Below are positions 28,216 to 37,948 of a stretch of DNA of 64,000 nt, piece after piece. This DNA comes from Deinococcus marmoris DSM 12784 (GTDB lineage: Bacteria; Deinococcota; Deinococci; Deinococcales; Deinococcaceae): contig NZ_JNIV01000001.1 of assembly GCF_000701405.1 (NCBI RefSeq), positions 77,704 through 141,703 of the forward strand, given 5' to 3'. Made by a program: the position numbers and the translations under genes. Every line of letters starts with the position of its first letter. Positions within the stretch are counted from its first letter, which is position 1. The notes beneath the pieces were generated by a model. It was not told the DNA's origin. It made no database searches and saw only the letters and a list, made by a program, of their open reading frames with translations.

Positions 28216-29034
28216 TTACAGCAGGCTCTTGCGCTCGCTCCAGAAGGTCTTGAGCTGGGCCACCCGGAAACCGTACCGCTCCAGATTGCGCTGGCTGCCT
28301 GAAGCGAAAGCCGTCGTGACCGTGACAAGTTCGCACTCCGCTGTCAGGGCATTCAGGCGGCAGTGGATCAGGGCGGCCTGTAAACCCCGCTCACGGAATT
28401 CGGGCAGGGTGGCGGCCCCAGCAAGGTAAGCCACGCCGTTCTGAACGCTCAGGGCGGCAGCAGCAGCGGTTTGCCCGTCTACGCAGGCCAGAAAGCGGCG
28501 CAGCCCTGCCCCCTCGTTTTCAAGAATCGCCAGCGCTCTCTGGACCAGATCGGTGAAGCCGTAGCCTGCCAGCAGCACAGCATTGAACGTCGCGGTGTCC
28601 TCGCCCGGTTCCAGTTCGCGCACTTCCACACCAGCGAACGTGCGGGGCGGGGGAGCCTCTGCTGCCGCGTAAAGCGTCGCGCCCATCCCGACGGGTGTAA
28701 ATCCCCGGTCAAACAGCGCGGCTCCCAGAGTCGGCGTCAGGTGCGTTGCCCAGACACTGAGGCGAGGGGAAATCCGTTCAGACTGATACACGGACAGCAC
28801 CTCGTCCAACTCGGTCAGTCGGTGCTGGGTCAGCTCGGAGACCATGTTGTACCAGGGCAGTTCTGGCAAGGTGCGCACCATAGAGGCCCACAAGCCACCG
28901 CGCTCGTACAGGGTGACACCGTGCGGATTGCCCTCCAACTCGGAGGCCCGGCGCAATGCGTCCCAGCCCTTGTGGCGAATGGCCGCTTCAAGCCGCTCAA
29001 TCAGCTCTGGCGTCAGCGGCGGCGTGGCCGTCAA
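28216..29034 (-). CDS. GNAT family N-acetyltransferase
   Basis: 272 residues. The GNAT core is in the C-terminal half: VAYLAGAATLPEFRERGLQAALIHCRL is the acetyl-CoA binding strand and loop, and SQRNLERYGFRVAQLKTFW the end of the domain. The N-terminal half (LRRASELEGNPHGVTLYERGG) probably recognises the substrate, which is unknown. The start is TTG 29034, overlapping the pepA stop as TTGA, like the purM/phosphatase junction; the longer open frame upstream is antisense-like sequence of pepA. Confidence 0.82.
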   Translation of the reverse strand: MTATPPLTPELIERLEAAIRHKGWDALRRASELEGNPHGVTLYERGGLWASMVRTLPELPWYNMVSELTQHRLTELDEVLSVYQSERISPRLSVWATHLTPTLGAALFDRGFTPVGMGATLYAAAEAPPPRTFAGVEVRELEPGEDTATFNAVLLAGYGFTDLVQRALAILENEGAGLRRFLACVDGQTAAAAALSVQNGVAYLAGAATLPEFRERGLQAALIHCRLNALTAECELVTVTTAFASGSQRNLERYGFRVAQLKTFWSERKSLL

Positions 29035-30380
29035 TCCTGACTCTCGCCCGCCAGCACGTATTCCACCAGCGTCCCCACGCCCCACCCCGTCGCCACATCT
29101 TCCTTCGCGGCGTTTCCGGCGATGTCCAGATGCGCCCACGGACGGGTCACGAACTGCTGCAAAAACAGCGCGGCCTTGATGCTGCCCCCGGCAGGCACCA
29201 TGTCGCTGTTCTTCAGGTCCGCGATGGTGTTCTTGCGGTACGACTTCAGGTACGGCTGGTGCAGCGGGAATTCCCACAGCAGTTCCCCGGCGGCCTCTGC
29301 ACCTGCCTGTAAGCGGGCCGCCAACGCACGGTCAGAGCTGAACAGCGCGGCCATATCGTTGCCCAGCGCGGCCACCTTCACGCCAGTTAGCGTCGCCAGA
29401 TCTACGATTTCGGTTGCGCCCTCGTCGCAGGCCACGGCCAGGGCGTCAGCCAGAACCAGACGGCCCTCGGCGTCGGTGTTGGTCACTTCCACCGTCTTGC
29501 CGTTGGCGGCGCGGTACACGTCGCCGGGGCGCATAGCGTGGGGGCCAACCATGTTTTCGGCGGCGGCCACGTAGGCACGGACCTCGGTGCCGTCCGGGAT
29601 GCTGCCGCGCAATTCGGCCAGGGCACGCATGGCCCCCAGCACTGCGCCTGCGCCGCCCATGTCGTTCTTCATGCCGTACATGCCCGCGCCCGACTTGAGG
29701 CTGTACCCGCCGGTATCGAAGGTGATGCCCTTGCCCACCAGCGCGATGATCCGGGTGGCTTTCCCCTTCGCGGGCAGGGTCAGGCGAATGAGCCGTGGCC
29801 CGGTTACGCTGCCCGCCGCCACCGCCGCCAGCAGGCCCATCCCGCGCGCCTCGATATTGGGGCCGTCCCAGACCTCTACCTCGACGCCGTGCCCGGAAAG
29901 CTTCTGTGCCTCGCGCGCCATCGTCGCCGGGTTCAGGTGGTTGGCGGGTGCGCTGACCAGTTCGCGGGCGAAGGTCACGCCTGCCGCCATGCCCTGGATA
30001 CGTGCCAGGGCAGCAGCGTCCAGCCCCTCTACCTGAAGCTGAACTTCTTCCTTGTGGCTGTCCACACCCTTGTATCGGCGGTCCTGCCAGCCTGCGGCCA
30101 GCGTCGCGGAGGCCAGCGCGTTGGCGTGGTCCGTCGCGGCCACCTGCACCGTTTCCGCCTTCAATTCACGCGCCAGCTTTGCCAGGGCCGCACCCAGTTC
30201 GCGGGCGTCCTGCGCGTCTGCGGGGGCCAGGGCCAGCGCCGTATCCCCATCCTCACCGCGTGCGATTAGCCGGACCTCGCCCGCTTCCAGGCCACGGGTC
30301 AGGCGTTCGGGCCAGTCCGCGCCCATCCCGGCGAAGGTCAGCGAGAGGGCGGGGCGCTCCAGCGAATCCACGAGTTGCAT
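29031..30380 (-). CDS. pepA: Leucyl aminopeptidase (M17 family)
   Basis: 449 residues. The M17 signature NTDAEGRLVLADAL is intact, with GKGITFDTGGYSLK (metal and catalytic Lys) and KNDMGGAGAVLG before it. The enzyme removes N-terminal residues from peptides using two metal ions, as a cytoplasmic hexamer. The N-terminal 150 residues are the less conserved domain. ATG 30380 is preferred to ATG 30416 since the protein family starts near MQLVDSLERP. It is translationally coupled with the GNAT gene downstream. Confidence 0.94.
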   Translation of the reverse strand: MQLVDSLERPALSLTFAGMGADWPERLTRGLEAGEVRLIARGEDGDTALALAPADAQDARELGAALAKLARELKAETVQVAATDHANALASATLAAGWQDRRYKGVDSHKEEVQLQVEGLDAAALARIQGMAAGVTFARELVSAPANHLNPATMAREAQKLSGHGVEVEVWDGPNIEARGMGLLAAVAAGSVTGPRLIRLTLPAKGKATRIIALVGKGITFDTGGYSLKSGAGMYGMKNDMGGAGAVLGAMRALAELRGSIPDGTEVRAYVAAAENMVGPHAMRPGDVYRAANGKTVEVTNTDAEGRLVLADALAVACDEGATEIVDLATLTGVKVAALGNDMAALFSSDRALAARLQAGAEAAGELLWEFPLHQPYLKSYRKNTIADLKNSDMVPAGGSIKAALFLQQFVTRPWAHLDIAGNAAKEDVATGWGVGTLVEYVLAGESQD

Positions 30381-30526
30381 GGGGGAAGTAAAGCACGGGT
30401 GGGCGGCGCGTGACATACGAAATCCCGAGTTTTCAGGTGGCCTGCATTCTCATGCTTGCCGTGCTGGCCGCGCCGTAATGCCTCCGTAATGCTGCTCCCT
30501 CACTCTTGCGGGCATGGAGGAACAAC

Positions 30527-30960
30527 ATGCTGGTCCATGAGTTAATGAGCGCCCCAGTCGTCGTCGCGCCGCCTTCACTGCCTTTGCCCGACGCGGCGCA
30601 CCTGATGAAATCGCGCGGGATTCGCCGCCTTCCGGTGGTGGACGGGTCCCGGCTGGTGGGCATTGTCACAGACCGCGATCTGCGCGAGGCCCTGCCCAGC
30701 AAGGTCAGCAGCCTCTCGCCGTGGGAGGCCACCACCCGGCTGGCCGCCGTGAGCGTGCAGGACGTGATGCGCCGCAGCGTGCTGACCACCACGCCCGACG
30801 CGGACGCCCGCGACGCCGCCCATACCCTGCTGCACCACCGCGTCGGGGCGCTGCCCGTCATCGACGACGCGGGGACCGTGGTGGGCCTGCTGACCGTCAG
30901 CGATGTGCTGCGCGACTATGCCCGCCCGTCAGACAGCCAGGGCAATACGGAGGCCAGACC

Positions 30961-30964
<4 letters not shown>
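30527..30964 (+). CDS. CBS-domain protein at the head of the ba3 oxidase operon
   Basis: 145 residues made of two CBS motifs: LVHELMSAPVVVAPPSLPLPDAA...RLPVVDGSRLVGIVTDRDL and VQDVMRRSVLTTTPDADARDAA...ALPVIDDAGTVVGLLTVSD. CBS pairs bind adenine nucleotides and act as energy sensors. Being first in the oxidase operon, it may adjust the oxidase or report energy state; that is inference. GGAGGAACAAC precedes ATG 30527. Its stop overlaps the next start (ATGA). Confidence 0.9.
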
Positions 30965-31140
<176 letters not shown>

Positions 31141-31686
31141 GTGTCGGCTCCGCGTCCAGCCGGGCAGCGTCTGGACCACCACACGCTGGAAAAGTACGAG
31201 AACATCTGGTTCGGTATCGCCACCGTCATGGCGCTCTTTCTGTTCGTGACCGTGCTGGCCAGCTTCTTCAGCGGCACCTACCCGTCCCTGACCGGGGAGG
31301 GCGGCCATCACATCACGGGCGTCAAGAACGGGCGACTGAACCCCAAGAACTTCGCGGCCACGCCGTTTGCCACCCCCGGCCTGCGCCAGAACGCCGACGG
31401 CACGTATGAAGCCTTTGTGGTGGCGAAAGCCTTTCAGTTTGAGCCTGCGGTGCTGAAAGTGCCCGTCGGCAGGCCCGTGACCATTCACGTCACCTCGGCG
31501 GACGTGCTGCACGGTTATTACATTGAAGGCACCAACATCAACGCCACCGCCATTCCGGGGCAGGTGACCAGCTTTACCACCACCTTCCGCCGCCCCGGCA
31601 CCCTCAACCTGATCTGCAACGAGTACTGCGGGACCGGGCACCACAACATGATCAACAGCGTGAAGGTAGAGGTTCAGGAGCCGTGA
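31141..31686 (+). CDS. cbaB: Cytochrome c oxidase subunit II (ba3 type, CuA)
   Basis: 181 residues. One N-terminal helix (about 26-46) anchors a cupredoxin domain facing the periplasm. CuA ligands are visible: SADVLHGYY (His), then CNEYCGTGHHNM (two Cys, His, Met) with a Glu between the cysteines. It takes electrons from cytochrome c and passes them to subunit I. Start GTG 31141 follows the subunit IIa stop without a gap. A repeat element (31684-31862) lies between this gene and subunit I. Confidence 0.94.
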   Translation: MSAPRPAGQRLDHHTLEKYENIWFGIATVMALFLFVTVLASFFSGTYPSLTGEGGHHITGVKNGRLNPKNFAATPFATPGLRQNADGTYEAFVVAKAFQFEPAVLKVPVGRPVTIHVTSADVLHGYYIEGTNINATAIPGQVTSFTTTFRRPGTLNLICNEYCGTGHHNMINSVKVEVQEP

Positions 31687-31862
31687 TACGGATTCCGTCT
31701 GTTTCGCGCAGAAATCGGGACAGCGCAGGGTTCCTGCACTCCACGCCCGGAACCCGTTTTTCTCCTGCTCACTCTCGTCGCGGACAGACGCCCATGAGGA
31801 CGCTTGGACGCCCGTTCGGATTTTCAGGTGTTTTCAACACCTTTCAATCGGAGTCCGTATGA
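31684..31862 (+). repeat. Inverted-end repeat element, family A, copy 2
   Basis: 179 bases bounded by TGATACGGATTCCGTC and CAATCGGAGTCCGTATGA. Similar to 21960-22099 at both ends and in the CTCCACGCCCGGAACCCG block; the middle is longer (about 40 extra bases near 31785-31820). It splits the oxidase operon between subunits II and I and overlaps the stop codon of subunit II. Confidence 0.8.
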
Positions 31863-31945
31863 GGCAGGGCGTCAACCCGTCCGAAGGTCCAGCCGCCAAA
31901 CCGCTTCAAGCTCCACCTTTCCTCCAAAGGAGTCTCAACCTGTGA
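31859..31945 (+). CDS. Possible 28-residue upstream ORF coupled to oxidase subunit I
   Basis: The right end of the repeat gives CGGAG and ATG 31859. The frame runs 28 codons (MRQGVNPSEG...RSLNL) and its TGA (31943-31945) overlaps GTG 31942 of subunit I. No family. It would be a by-product of the repeat insertion that lets ribosomes reach the subunit I start. Confidence 0.35.
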   Translation: MRQGVNPSEGPAAKPLQAPPFLQRSLNL

Positions 31946-33723
31946 CCACCTCACCCGGCTTCTCCCCGGCACCACAGCCAAAGTCAGCACAGGCCCCACA
32001 GCCCGCATCGTCGTCCCACTCGGCCCGCCAAGCGCCCGTGATCGCGGACGCGGCGTATCTGGCCAGCCTCAAGAAAGTCACGCAGTATTACCTCGTCACC
32101 GCGTTCCTGGCGCTGCTGGTCGGCACGCTGATGGGGCCGCTCCAGGCGCTGAATTACGGCGGCATCAACGTCTACGACAACCCCATTCTCAAGGCACTGC
32201 TCAAATCGTATTACCAGGGGCTGAGCCTGCACGGCGTTCTCAACGCGCTGGTGTTCACGCAGTTCTTTATCAGCGGCTTCCTGCTGTACCTGCCCGCGCG
32301 TGATCTGGGCATGAAAATCAACATGAAGTTCGCGTGGTTCACGTATGTCCTGATGACCGCCGGGCTGCTGACCGCCGCCGTGCCGCTGCTGACCAACGAC
32401 GCCACACTGCTCTACACCTTTTACCCGCCGATGGAAGGCAGCCCGGTGTTCTATATCGGCGCAGCGGTCATGGTGGGATCGAGCCTGCTGGTGGTGGGGC
32501 AGGTAGTCAATATGTGGATGCGCTGGAAACGTGCCAATCCGGGCAGCGTGACCCCGCTGGTGGCCTTCATGTCCGTCGCCACCTGGATGATGTGGGCGGT
32601 GGCCGCGCTGGGCATCGTGACCGAGGTGGTCTTTTTGCTGATTCCCTGGTCGCTGGGCTGGGTGGCCGGGGTGGACCCGCTGATCTCCAAAACACTCTTC
32701 TGGTGGACCGGGCACGCCATCGTTTATTTCTGGGTGCTGCCCGCTTACATCGCGTGGTACGCCTTCCTGCCCAACCACGCCGGGGGCCGCATCGTCTCTG
32801 AACCGCTGGTCCGGCTGACCTTCGTGATGTTCCTGCTGAATTCCACCCCGGTGGGCCTGCACCACCAGTACGCGGACCCCAACATCTCGGTCACCTGGAA
32901 GACCATGCACATGTTCCTGACCTTCCTGATCGCCATTCCCAGCCTGCTCACCGCCTTCAGTGTGGCCGCCTCGCTGGAAGACGCGGCGCGGGCGCGGGGC
33001 GGGCGTGGCCTGTTCGGCTGGATGCTCAAGCTGCCGTGGGGCAGGCCCACCTTCAGCGCCCCGGTGCTGGCGATGGTCTCGTTCATCCTGGGCGGGGCAG
33101 GGGGCATCGTGAATGCCAGTTCCACATTTGCGCCCGTCATCCACAACACGGCCTGGATTCCCGGCCACTTCCACATCACCGTGGGCACGGCCACCACGCT
33201 GACCTTCATGGGCATCTCGTTGTGGCTCATTCCGCACCTGACCGGCAAGCGGATGCCCAGTGTCCGCCTCGCCTCGGCGGCGGTCTGGACGTGGTTCGTG
33301 GGTATGATGGTCTTTGCGCTGGGGATGCACTGGCAGGGCCTGTACGGCGTGCCGCGCCGCGCCCTAGTCAGCGCCACGGCCCAGAGCGTCTACCGCGATA
33401 TGCCCATAGCCATTCCGCAACTGCTGACCGCCATCAGCGGCGTGATCCTGCTGGTCAGCGCCGTGCTGTATTTCTACGTGCTGTTCCGCATGTTGCTCTC
33501 CAAGCGCGTGGACGACGGCGAGGTCAGCTCCCCGATTCCCTACAGCGAGGTGATCAGCCCCGCCGGAACCAAGCTGGCCGGAGCGAGCGCCCTGGTGCGC
33601 TACACCGAGCCGTTGCTGGCGCTGTGGGGTGTGGCGCTGCTGCTGGTGCTGCTGATGTACGGTCCGGTGCTGGCCCGCCTGTTTGCCAACGCCGAACTTG
33701 TCCCCGGCTGGAGGCTGTACTGA
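31942..33723 (+). CDS. cbaA: Cytochrome c oxidase subunit I (ba3-type heme-copper oxidase)
   Basis: 593 residues, 13 predicted helices. Heme and CuB 'histidine' motifs are present: LHGVLNALVFTQFF, WWTGHAIVYFWVLPAYIAWY (CuB His with covalent Tyr), TPVGLHHQYADP (two CuB His) and WIPGHFHITVG (heme His). This is the catalytic subunit reducing oxygen in the inner membrane. The frame is open further up through the repeat, but AAAGGAG before GTG 31942 and the coupling to a small ORF favour this start. A Ser/Pro/Gln-rich stretch of 35 residues precedes the first helix. Confidence 0.93.
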   Translation: MTTSPGFSPAPQPKSAQAPQPASSSHSARQAPVIADAAYLASLKKVTQYYLVTAFLALLVGTLMGPLQALNYGGINVYDNPILKALLKSYYQGLSLHGVLNALVFTQFFISGFLLYLPARDLGMKINMKFAWFTYVLMTAGLLTAAVPLLTNDATLLYTFYPPMEGSPVFYIGAAVMVGSSLLVVGQVVNMWMRWKRANPGSVTPLVAFMSVATWMMWAVAALGIVTEVVFLLIPWSLGWVAGVDPLISKTLFWWTGHAIVYFWVLPAYIAWYAFLPNHAGGRIVSEPLVRLTFVMFLLNSTPVGLHHQYADPNISVTWKTMHMFLTFLIAIPSLLTAFSVAASLEDAARARGGRGLFGWMLKLPWGRPTFSAPVLAMVSFILGGAGGIVNASSTFAPVIHNTAWIPGHFHITVGTATTLTFMGISLWLIPHLTGKRMPSVRLASAAVWTWFVGMMVFALGMHWQGLYGVPRRALVSATAQSVYRDMPIAIPQLLTAISGVILLVSAVLYFYVLFRMLLSKRVDDGEVSSPIPYSEVISPAGTKLAGASALVRYTEPLLALWGVALLLVLLMYGPVLARLFANAELVPGWRLY

Positions 33724-34154
33724 TGAGCGATGAAACTGGACACGAGCGCGGATTTTCAGGCCGCGAGATCACTGCCGCCGTGGTGTTCGTGGTGCTGGCG
33801 GGGGTGATCGCCTTCACCTCCTATTTTGCCGGAATGGGCATGTCCGGCGGCGCGGGCGCGGGCGAGATGACGGCGGCGGTGGCCAGCGCCCCGGTCAACG
33901 GCGAGTCGCTGTACGCCAGCAGTTGCGTGGGCTGCCACGGTGCGGGGGCGGTGGGCGGCATCGGCCCGGCCCTGCTGCAAAGCGCCGCGTGGAGTGCTGC
34001 CGACTTTAACGGGGCGGTGCTGAACGGCAAGGCTCCGGGGGGCCGCGTCCTGGCCCCGGTGATGCCGCGCTTCGCCGAGTCGGGCTTTGGCGGCGAAACG
34101 GCCACCGACGAGCAGGTGGAGGCCATCCACGCTTACGTGAAAAGCCTGCAATAG
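33723..34154 (+). CDS. Membrane-anchored c-type cytochrome
   Basis: 143 residues. One N-terminal helix (about 16-38) followed by a periplasmic cytochrome c domain with the heme site CVGCH (about 67-71) and a distal Met in APVMPRF. Likely the electron donor to CuA of the ba3 oxidase. ATG 33723 overlaps the last base of the subunit I stop. It closes the operon; a strong hairpin follows at 34171. Confidence 0.9.
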   Translation: MSDETGHERGFSGREITAAVVFVVLAGVIAFTSYFAGMGMSGGAGAGEMTAAVASAPVNGESLYASSCVGCHGAGAVGGIGPALLQSAAWSAADFNGAVLNGKAPGGRVLAPVMPRFAESGFGGETATDEQVEAIHAYVKSLQ

Positions 34155-34835
34155 CGCGGGGTATGGGACTGGGGCGGAGAATGGACGGTTCTCCGCCCCC
34201 GGTCCTGCGAAGGGTGGGCGGCTCAGGTTTGTTCGTCCTGTCAGTCTGGCAAGGTCATGGCGGGGCGGAACTGTATTTATCCCCGTAGATCCATCCTCCT
34301 GGGACGTCGCCGTTGAGCGCTGTGCGCTTGTCTGCGTGGTTTGATTTCCCGTTCTCTGCGGCCAATCGGAATCCATCTGGGGGGACCGGCCACTCTGGAG
34401 TAGAAACTGACCGCCCATCCGTTCTGACCCCGACGAGGAAAACCTTACCTAGCTCTTTCAATTTGAAGTCGTAAGATATGCTGACGCCCGCCCCGGACGT
34501 GTGGAGCTTCTTTATGCAAAGACTTATGCCAAAAACAGTCATGATAATTTTGAGCGCTCAAAGCGCCGTCCCGCTTTCCTTCGTTACATTCTGCCTCGCC
34601 GTCCCCCCCGAATCAGGGTTGAGGCGACGTGGCACGGCCCGCTTCAGGCGTTGCCTGTGACGCCACCAGGCTGCGCTATACACCCTACCGGAAGGCAGAG
34701 ACAGTGCATTTTCCGCCGGGTGGCCGATGTATACAGCACGGATTCACACGGCACCAATGCCTACAGGACCGATCTACACAGCGCAGTGCAATTGATCTGT
34801 TTGGTTGAGATTCAGCCGAATCTGGAGCGCTCCAG
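34155..34835. other. Long non-coding region before the exopolysaccharide locus
   Basis: About 680 bases, less GC-rich than its left neighbour. It begins with a perfect 11-pair hairpin (34171-34199). A minus-strand frame of 95 codons (34255-34542) has no ribosome site and no family I know. The last 100 bases probably hold the promoter of the polysaccharide operon; GGAGCGCTCC just before the first gene is a palindrome. Confidence 0.5.
34171..34199 (+). terminator. Hairpin after the oxidase operon
   Basis: GGGGCGGAGAA, a seven-base loop and TTCTCCGCCCC, perfect eleven pairs. There is no T tract, so it may slow or end transcription or protect the 3' end. Confidence 0.55.
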
Positions 34836-36500
34836 GTGAGTCTCCTTCCATCTGAGCTGCCGCCCAGATCGCGCCCTCCAGCGGCAACGTCTCCAGAGCC
34901 GGACAACGAAATCGAACTGGGGGCGCTGTGGCAGGGCGTCCGAAAGCGCCTGCCATGGATTCTGGGGGCCACGGCGCTGGTGACGGCAGGCGTGTACCTG
35001 TGGTCGCGGACACAGCCAGACGTCTACGAGGCTTCGTCGAGTCTGGTGACGGTGGGCAGCGCCAATACTGGCGGGCTGGGCGACTTGCTGGTGACTGCGT
35101 CGCCGCTGCCGCAAGGGGCCTTACAGGAGGCCTTGCAGGGGCCCATCGTGCTGGGCGAGATTATCCGACGCATTGGAGTGGAAGCGTCGGTTGCTCCAGA
35201 AGTTCGCGCAGAACTGGCCGCTGACCTGCAAGAACAGTTGCAGAAGCGCGATCTAAAGACGGTGGAATTGCAGTCCCGGCTGGATCCGGGCGGCAACGGC
35301 ATCTACACGGTTACGGCCCAGGCCCCCACCCCACAGGCCGCTACCATCCTGACCGATCTGAGTGCCCAGGCACTGCTCGACTGGGACCGTGGCCGTGCCC
35401 TGTCCAGTGTCGAGCGGGCCGAGCGGGGCCTGCGTGCCCAGCTCGGCGAAATTGATCGGCAACTGGCTCAGGACGGCTTGCCGCAACTGGAGCGTCAGAC
35501 CCTGGTAGCTGCCCGCGCAAGCGCCCAGCGCAGTTTGGCTCAGGCGGGCATCCAGGCGCAGGGGGCCGCCGGATTTCTGGACTTGGTGGCCCCGGCGGTG
35601 GTTCCGCTTGACAGGGTGGCCCCCAAACCTACCCGCAACGCGGTACTGGCCGGGCTGTTGACCCTGTTGCTGGGAGCGGGAGTCGCGGCCCTGCGCACGG
35701 TCACGGACCGCACCGCCCGCAGTGAGGATGACCTGCTGATGTTTGGCCTGCCTACCCTGGGGAGCATTCCCCGACTGCGCCGGCGCGACATCGTGTTCAG
35801 CGGCATCGTCCGTGCGGCGCGTGAGGCCGGATTGTATGAGGCAGTGGGCTTTTTGCGGGTCAACCTGCTGACCCGTATCGGGGAGAGGTCCGGCCAGAGT
35901 GTCATGGTCACCTCGACGGTGCCCGGCGAGGGCAAGAGCAGTCTGATCGCCACCCTGGCTGATGGGCTAGCCACCAGTGGTAAGCGCGTTCTGATCATCG
36001 ATGCGGACATGCGCCGGGGGACTCAGCAGGCTGTCTGGGACAAATACCAGCATGATCACCAGTGGACCCAACTGGTAGGTGAGGGCGGCGCACGGACCTT
36101 ACAGGAGGCCCTGCTCGATCCTGGCAACGTTCAGGTCATGGAAGCGGAAGCCAATCTGCATCTGCTCCCTGCCGGGCCGGGACTGCAAGACAGTTTGGGC
36201 CAGCTCAACCGCGCCGACCTGGGCGCACGGTTGGCCGAGTGGGGCAAGGGCTACGATCTGATCCTGATCGACAGCCCCCCGCTGCTGGCCCTAGCGGACG
36301 CCCTGGTGCTGGGCGGACAGGTCGATCACGTCCTGCTGGTGGTCGAGGAAGGCAAGACCAGTTTGCAGGCGGTCAAGCAGAGCCTGCGCCGCGCCCAGGG
36401 TGGTAATCTGGACATCCTGGGCTTCGTGCTGAACAAGGTTGTGGCCACCTCGGAAAACCGCAGCTATGGTTACGACTACGCTCCTAGGTTAAAGGACTAG
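34836..36500 (+). CDS. Polysaccharide copolymerase fused to BY-type tyrosine kinase
   Basis: 554 residues. N-terminal Wzz-like half: helix at about 40-55, periplasmic coiled region and second helix at about 265-285. C-terminal kinase: Walker [10 protein letters not shown], Walker A' [10 protein letters not shown] and Walker [10 protein letters not shown] tyrosine cluster ends the chain (SYGYDY), as expected for autophosphorylation. Such proteins control chain length and export in Wzx/Wzy pathways. GTG 34836 is the first in-frame start; no good ribosome site is seen. It heads the exopolysaccharide operon. Confidence 0.9.
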   Translation: MSLLPSELPPRSRPPAATSPEPDNEIELGALWQGVRKRLPWILGATALVTAGVYLWSRTQPDVYEASSSLVTVGSANTGGLGDLLVTASPLPQGALQEALQGPIVLGEIIRRIGVEASVAPEVRAELAADLQEQLQKRDLKTVELQSRLDPGGNGIYTVTAQAPTPQAATILTDLSAQALLDWDRGRALSSVERAERGLRAQLGEIDRQLAQDGLPQLERQTLVAARASAQRSLAQAGIQAQGAAGFLDLVAPAVVPLDRVAPKPTRNAVLAGLLTLLLGAGVAALRTVTDRTARSEDDLLMFGLPTLGSIPRLRRRDIVFSGIVRAAREAGLYEAVGFLRVNLLTRIGERSGQSVMVTSTVPGEGKSSLIATLADGLATSGKRVLIIDADMRRGTQQAVWDKYQHDHQWTQLVGEGGARTLQEALLDPGNVQVMEAEANLHLLPAGPGLQDSLGQLNRADLGARLAEWGKGYDLILIDSPPLLALADALVLGGQVDHVLLVVEEGKTSLQAVKQSLRRAQGGNLDILGFVLNKVVATSENRSYGYDYAPRLKD

Positions 36501-37945
36501 TGTCTGTGGGCATTCTTTCCCCCACTCCCCCTGCTGTCCGGTCTGCGGAGCGCCAACGCGTCAAGGTCTTTTCCAGTGTTCCGCAGGGCCTGACACTGGT
36601 CATAGGCGACATCGTGAGCCTGCTGCTGGTCGCCAGCCTGACGCCGCTGATTCTGCACCTCACGGGCTGGCAGACGATGGCCCCACTGAACATCGTGGTG
36701 TGGGGGGGAATCTGGCTGGTCTGGCGGGCGTACCAGGGGTTGTATCCCGGTTATGGCCGCTCCCCGCAGACCGAGCTGCGCCTGCATGTGGTGGGCACCC
36801 TGCAAACGGCGGGCCTGCAATTGGCCGCCGCGCTGACCCTGCAATATTTTTCCGCCGTCGCGCCGGGTGTGCTGCTGATGTGGCTGGGACTGATGCTGGT
36901 GTCGCTGCCGGTGCGTTACGCCCTGCGTAGCCTGTTGATCCGCTGGAAGATGTACGGACGTCCCATCAGCGTGATCGGTGCGGGCATCACTGCCGAGATG
37001 GCAATTGACCACCTGATTCAGAACCCGTCCTATGGCCTGAATCCGCTGTACGCCTACGACGACAATCCGGCTCTACACGGTCAGACCATTCAGGGCATCC
37101 CGGTGGTGGGTCCCATCGAACAGGCCTTGACCGAGCCGCGCACGGAGCAGGCGCTGATCTCCATTCCCGGCGCGCGCGCCGACACCCAGCGTTGGCTGGT
37201 GAACAGCATTTACAGCGCCTTTCCATTGACCTGGGTGATCCCCGATCTGCTGGGCGTGCCCAATCAAGCGTTGCAACCGCATAACATCGGTACCATCGTC
37301 AGCCTGGAAATTCGCAACAACCTGCGCAGCGCCCGCGCCCGCCTGACCAAGCGCGGCTTCGATCTGCTGGGCGCTGGCTTGGGCAGCGTGCTGATCTCGC
37401 CCATTTTGCTGCTGATCGCCCTGGCGATCCGGCTGGACAGTCCTGGCCCCGCCGTGTACAGCGCCCGCCGCCTGGGCTGCGACGGCCAGCCCTTCGGCTG
37501 TCTGAAGTTCCGCAGTATGCACCGTGACGCGGAAGCCAAATTGCAGGAGGTGCTGGACGCCGATCCGGCGCTGAAGGCCGAGTTTGCGGCCACCCACAAG
37601 CTCAAGGACGACCCACGGGTCACGCGGGTGGGGGCATTCCTGCGCCGCACCAGTCTGGACGAGCTGCCGCAGTTGCTGAACGTGCTGCGCGGCGAGATGA
37701 GTCTGGTGGGGCCGCGCCCGATCGTGCAGGCCGAGATCGAGAAGTACGGCGACACCTATGCCATCTACCATCAGGTTCGTCCTGGCATGACCGGCTACTG
37801 GCAGGCCAATGGACGCAGCGACACCAGTTACGATGAGCGCGTGGCGATGGACCAGTTTTACGTGACTAACTGGTCCCCCTGGCTTGATCTGGTGGTGCTG
37901 ATTCAGACGGTGCGGGTTGTGGTTAAGGGTAAGGGCGCGTATTGA
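36500..37945 (+). CDS. Undecaprenyl-phosphate sugar phosphotransferase (WbaP/WcaJ family)
   Basis: 481 residues. Four to five helices in the first 130 residues, a Rossmann-like middle ([19 protein letters not shown]), then a membrane re-entrant helix and the catalytic domain: [46 protein letters not shown] (Asp-Glu and PRP motif) and RPGMTGYWQ. It starts repeat-unit synthesis by moving sugar-1-phosphate to undecaprenyl phosphate. GTG 36500 shares its first base with the stop of the previous gene, after AAAGGA. Confidence 0.94.
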   Translation: MSVGILSPTPPAVRSAERQRVKVFSSVPQGLTLVIGDIVSLLLVASLTPLILHLTGWQTMAPLNIVVWGGIWLVWRAYQGLYPGYGRSPQTELRLHVVGTLQTAGLQLAAALTLQYFSAVAPGVLLMWLGLMLVSLPVRYALRSLLIRWKMYGRPISVIGAGITAEMAIDHLIQNPSYGLNPLYAYDDNPALHGQTIQGIPVVGPIEQALTEPRTEQALISIPGARADTQRWLVNSIYSAFPLTWVIPDLLGVPNQALQPHNIGTIVSLEIRNNLRSARARLTKRGFDLLGAGLGSVLISPILLLIALAIRLDSPGPAVYSARRLGCDGQPFGCLKFRSMHRDAEAKLQEVLDADPALKAEFAATHKLKDDPRVTRVGAFLRRTSLDELPQLLNVLRGEMSLVGPRPIVQAEIEKYGDTYAIYHQVRPGMTGYWQANGRSDTSYDERVAMDQFYVTNWSPWLDLVVLIQTVRVVVKGKGAY

Positions 37946-37948
37946 AAT

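Noticed and set aside
31984..33330. 448-codon frame opposite oxidase subunit I
   Set aside because: His/Gly/Gln-rich shadow of a membrane-protein gene, no start signal.
34255..34542. 95-codon minus-strand frame before the polysaccharide locus
   Set aside because: No ribosome site, no leaderless box, mixed codon use and no family known to me; could be a remnant but cannot be supported.
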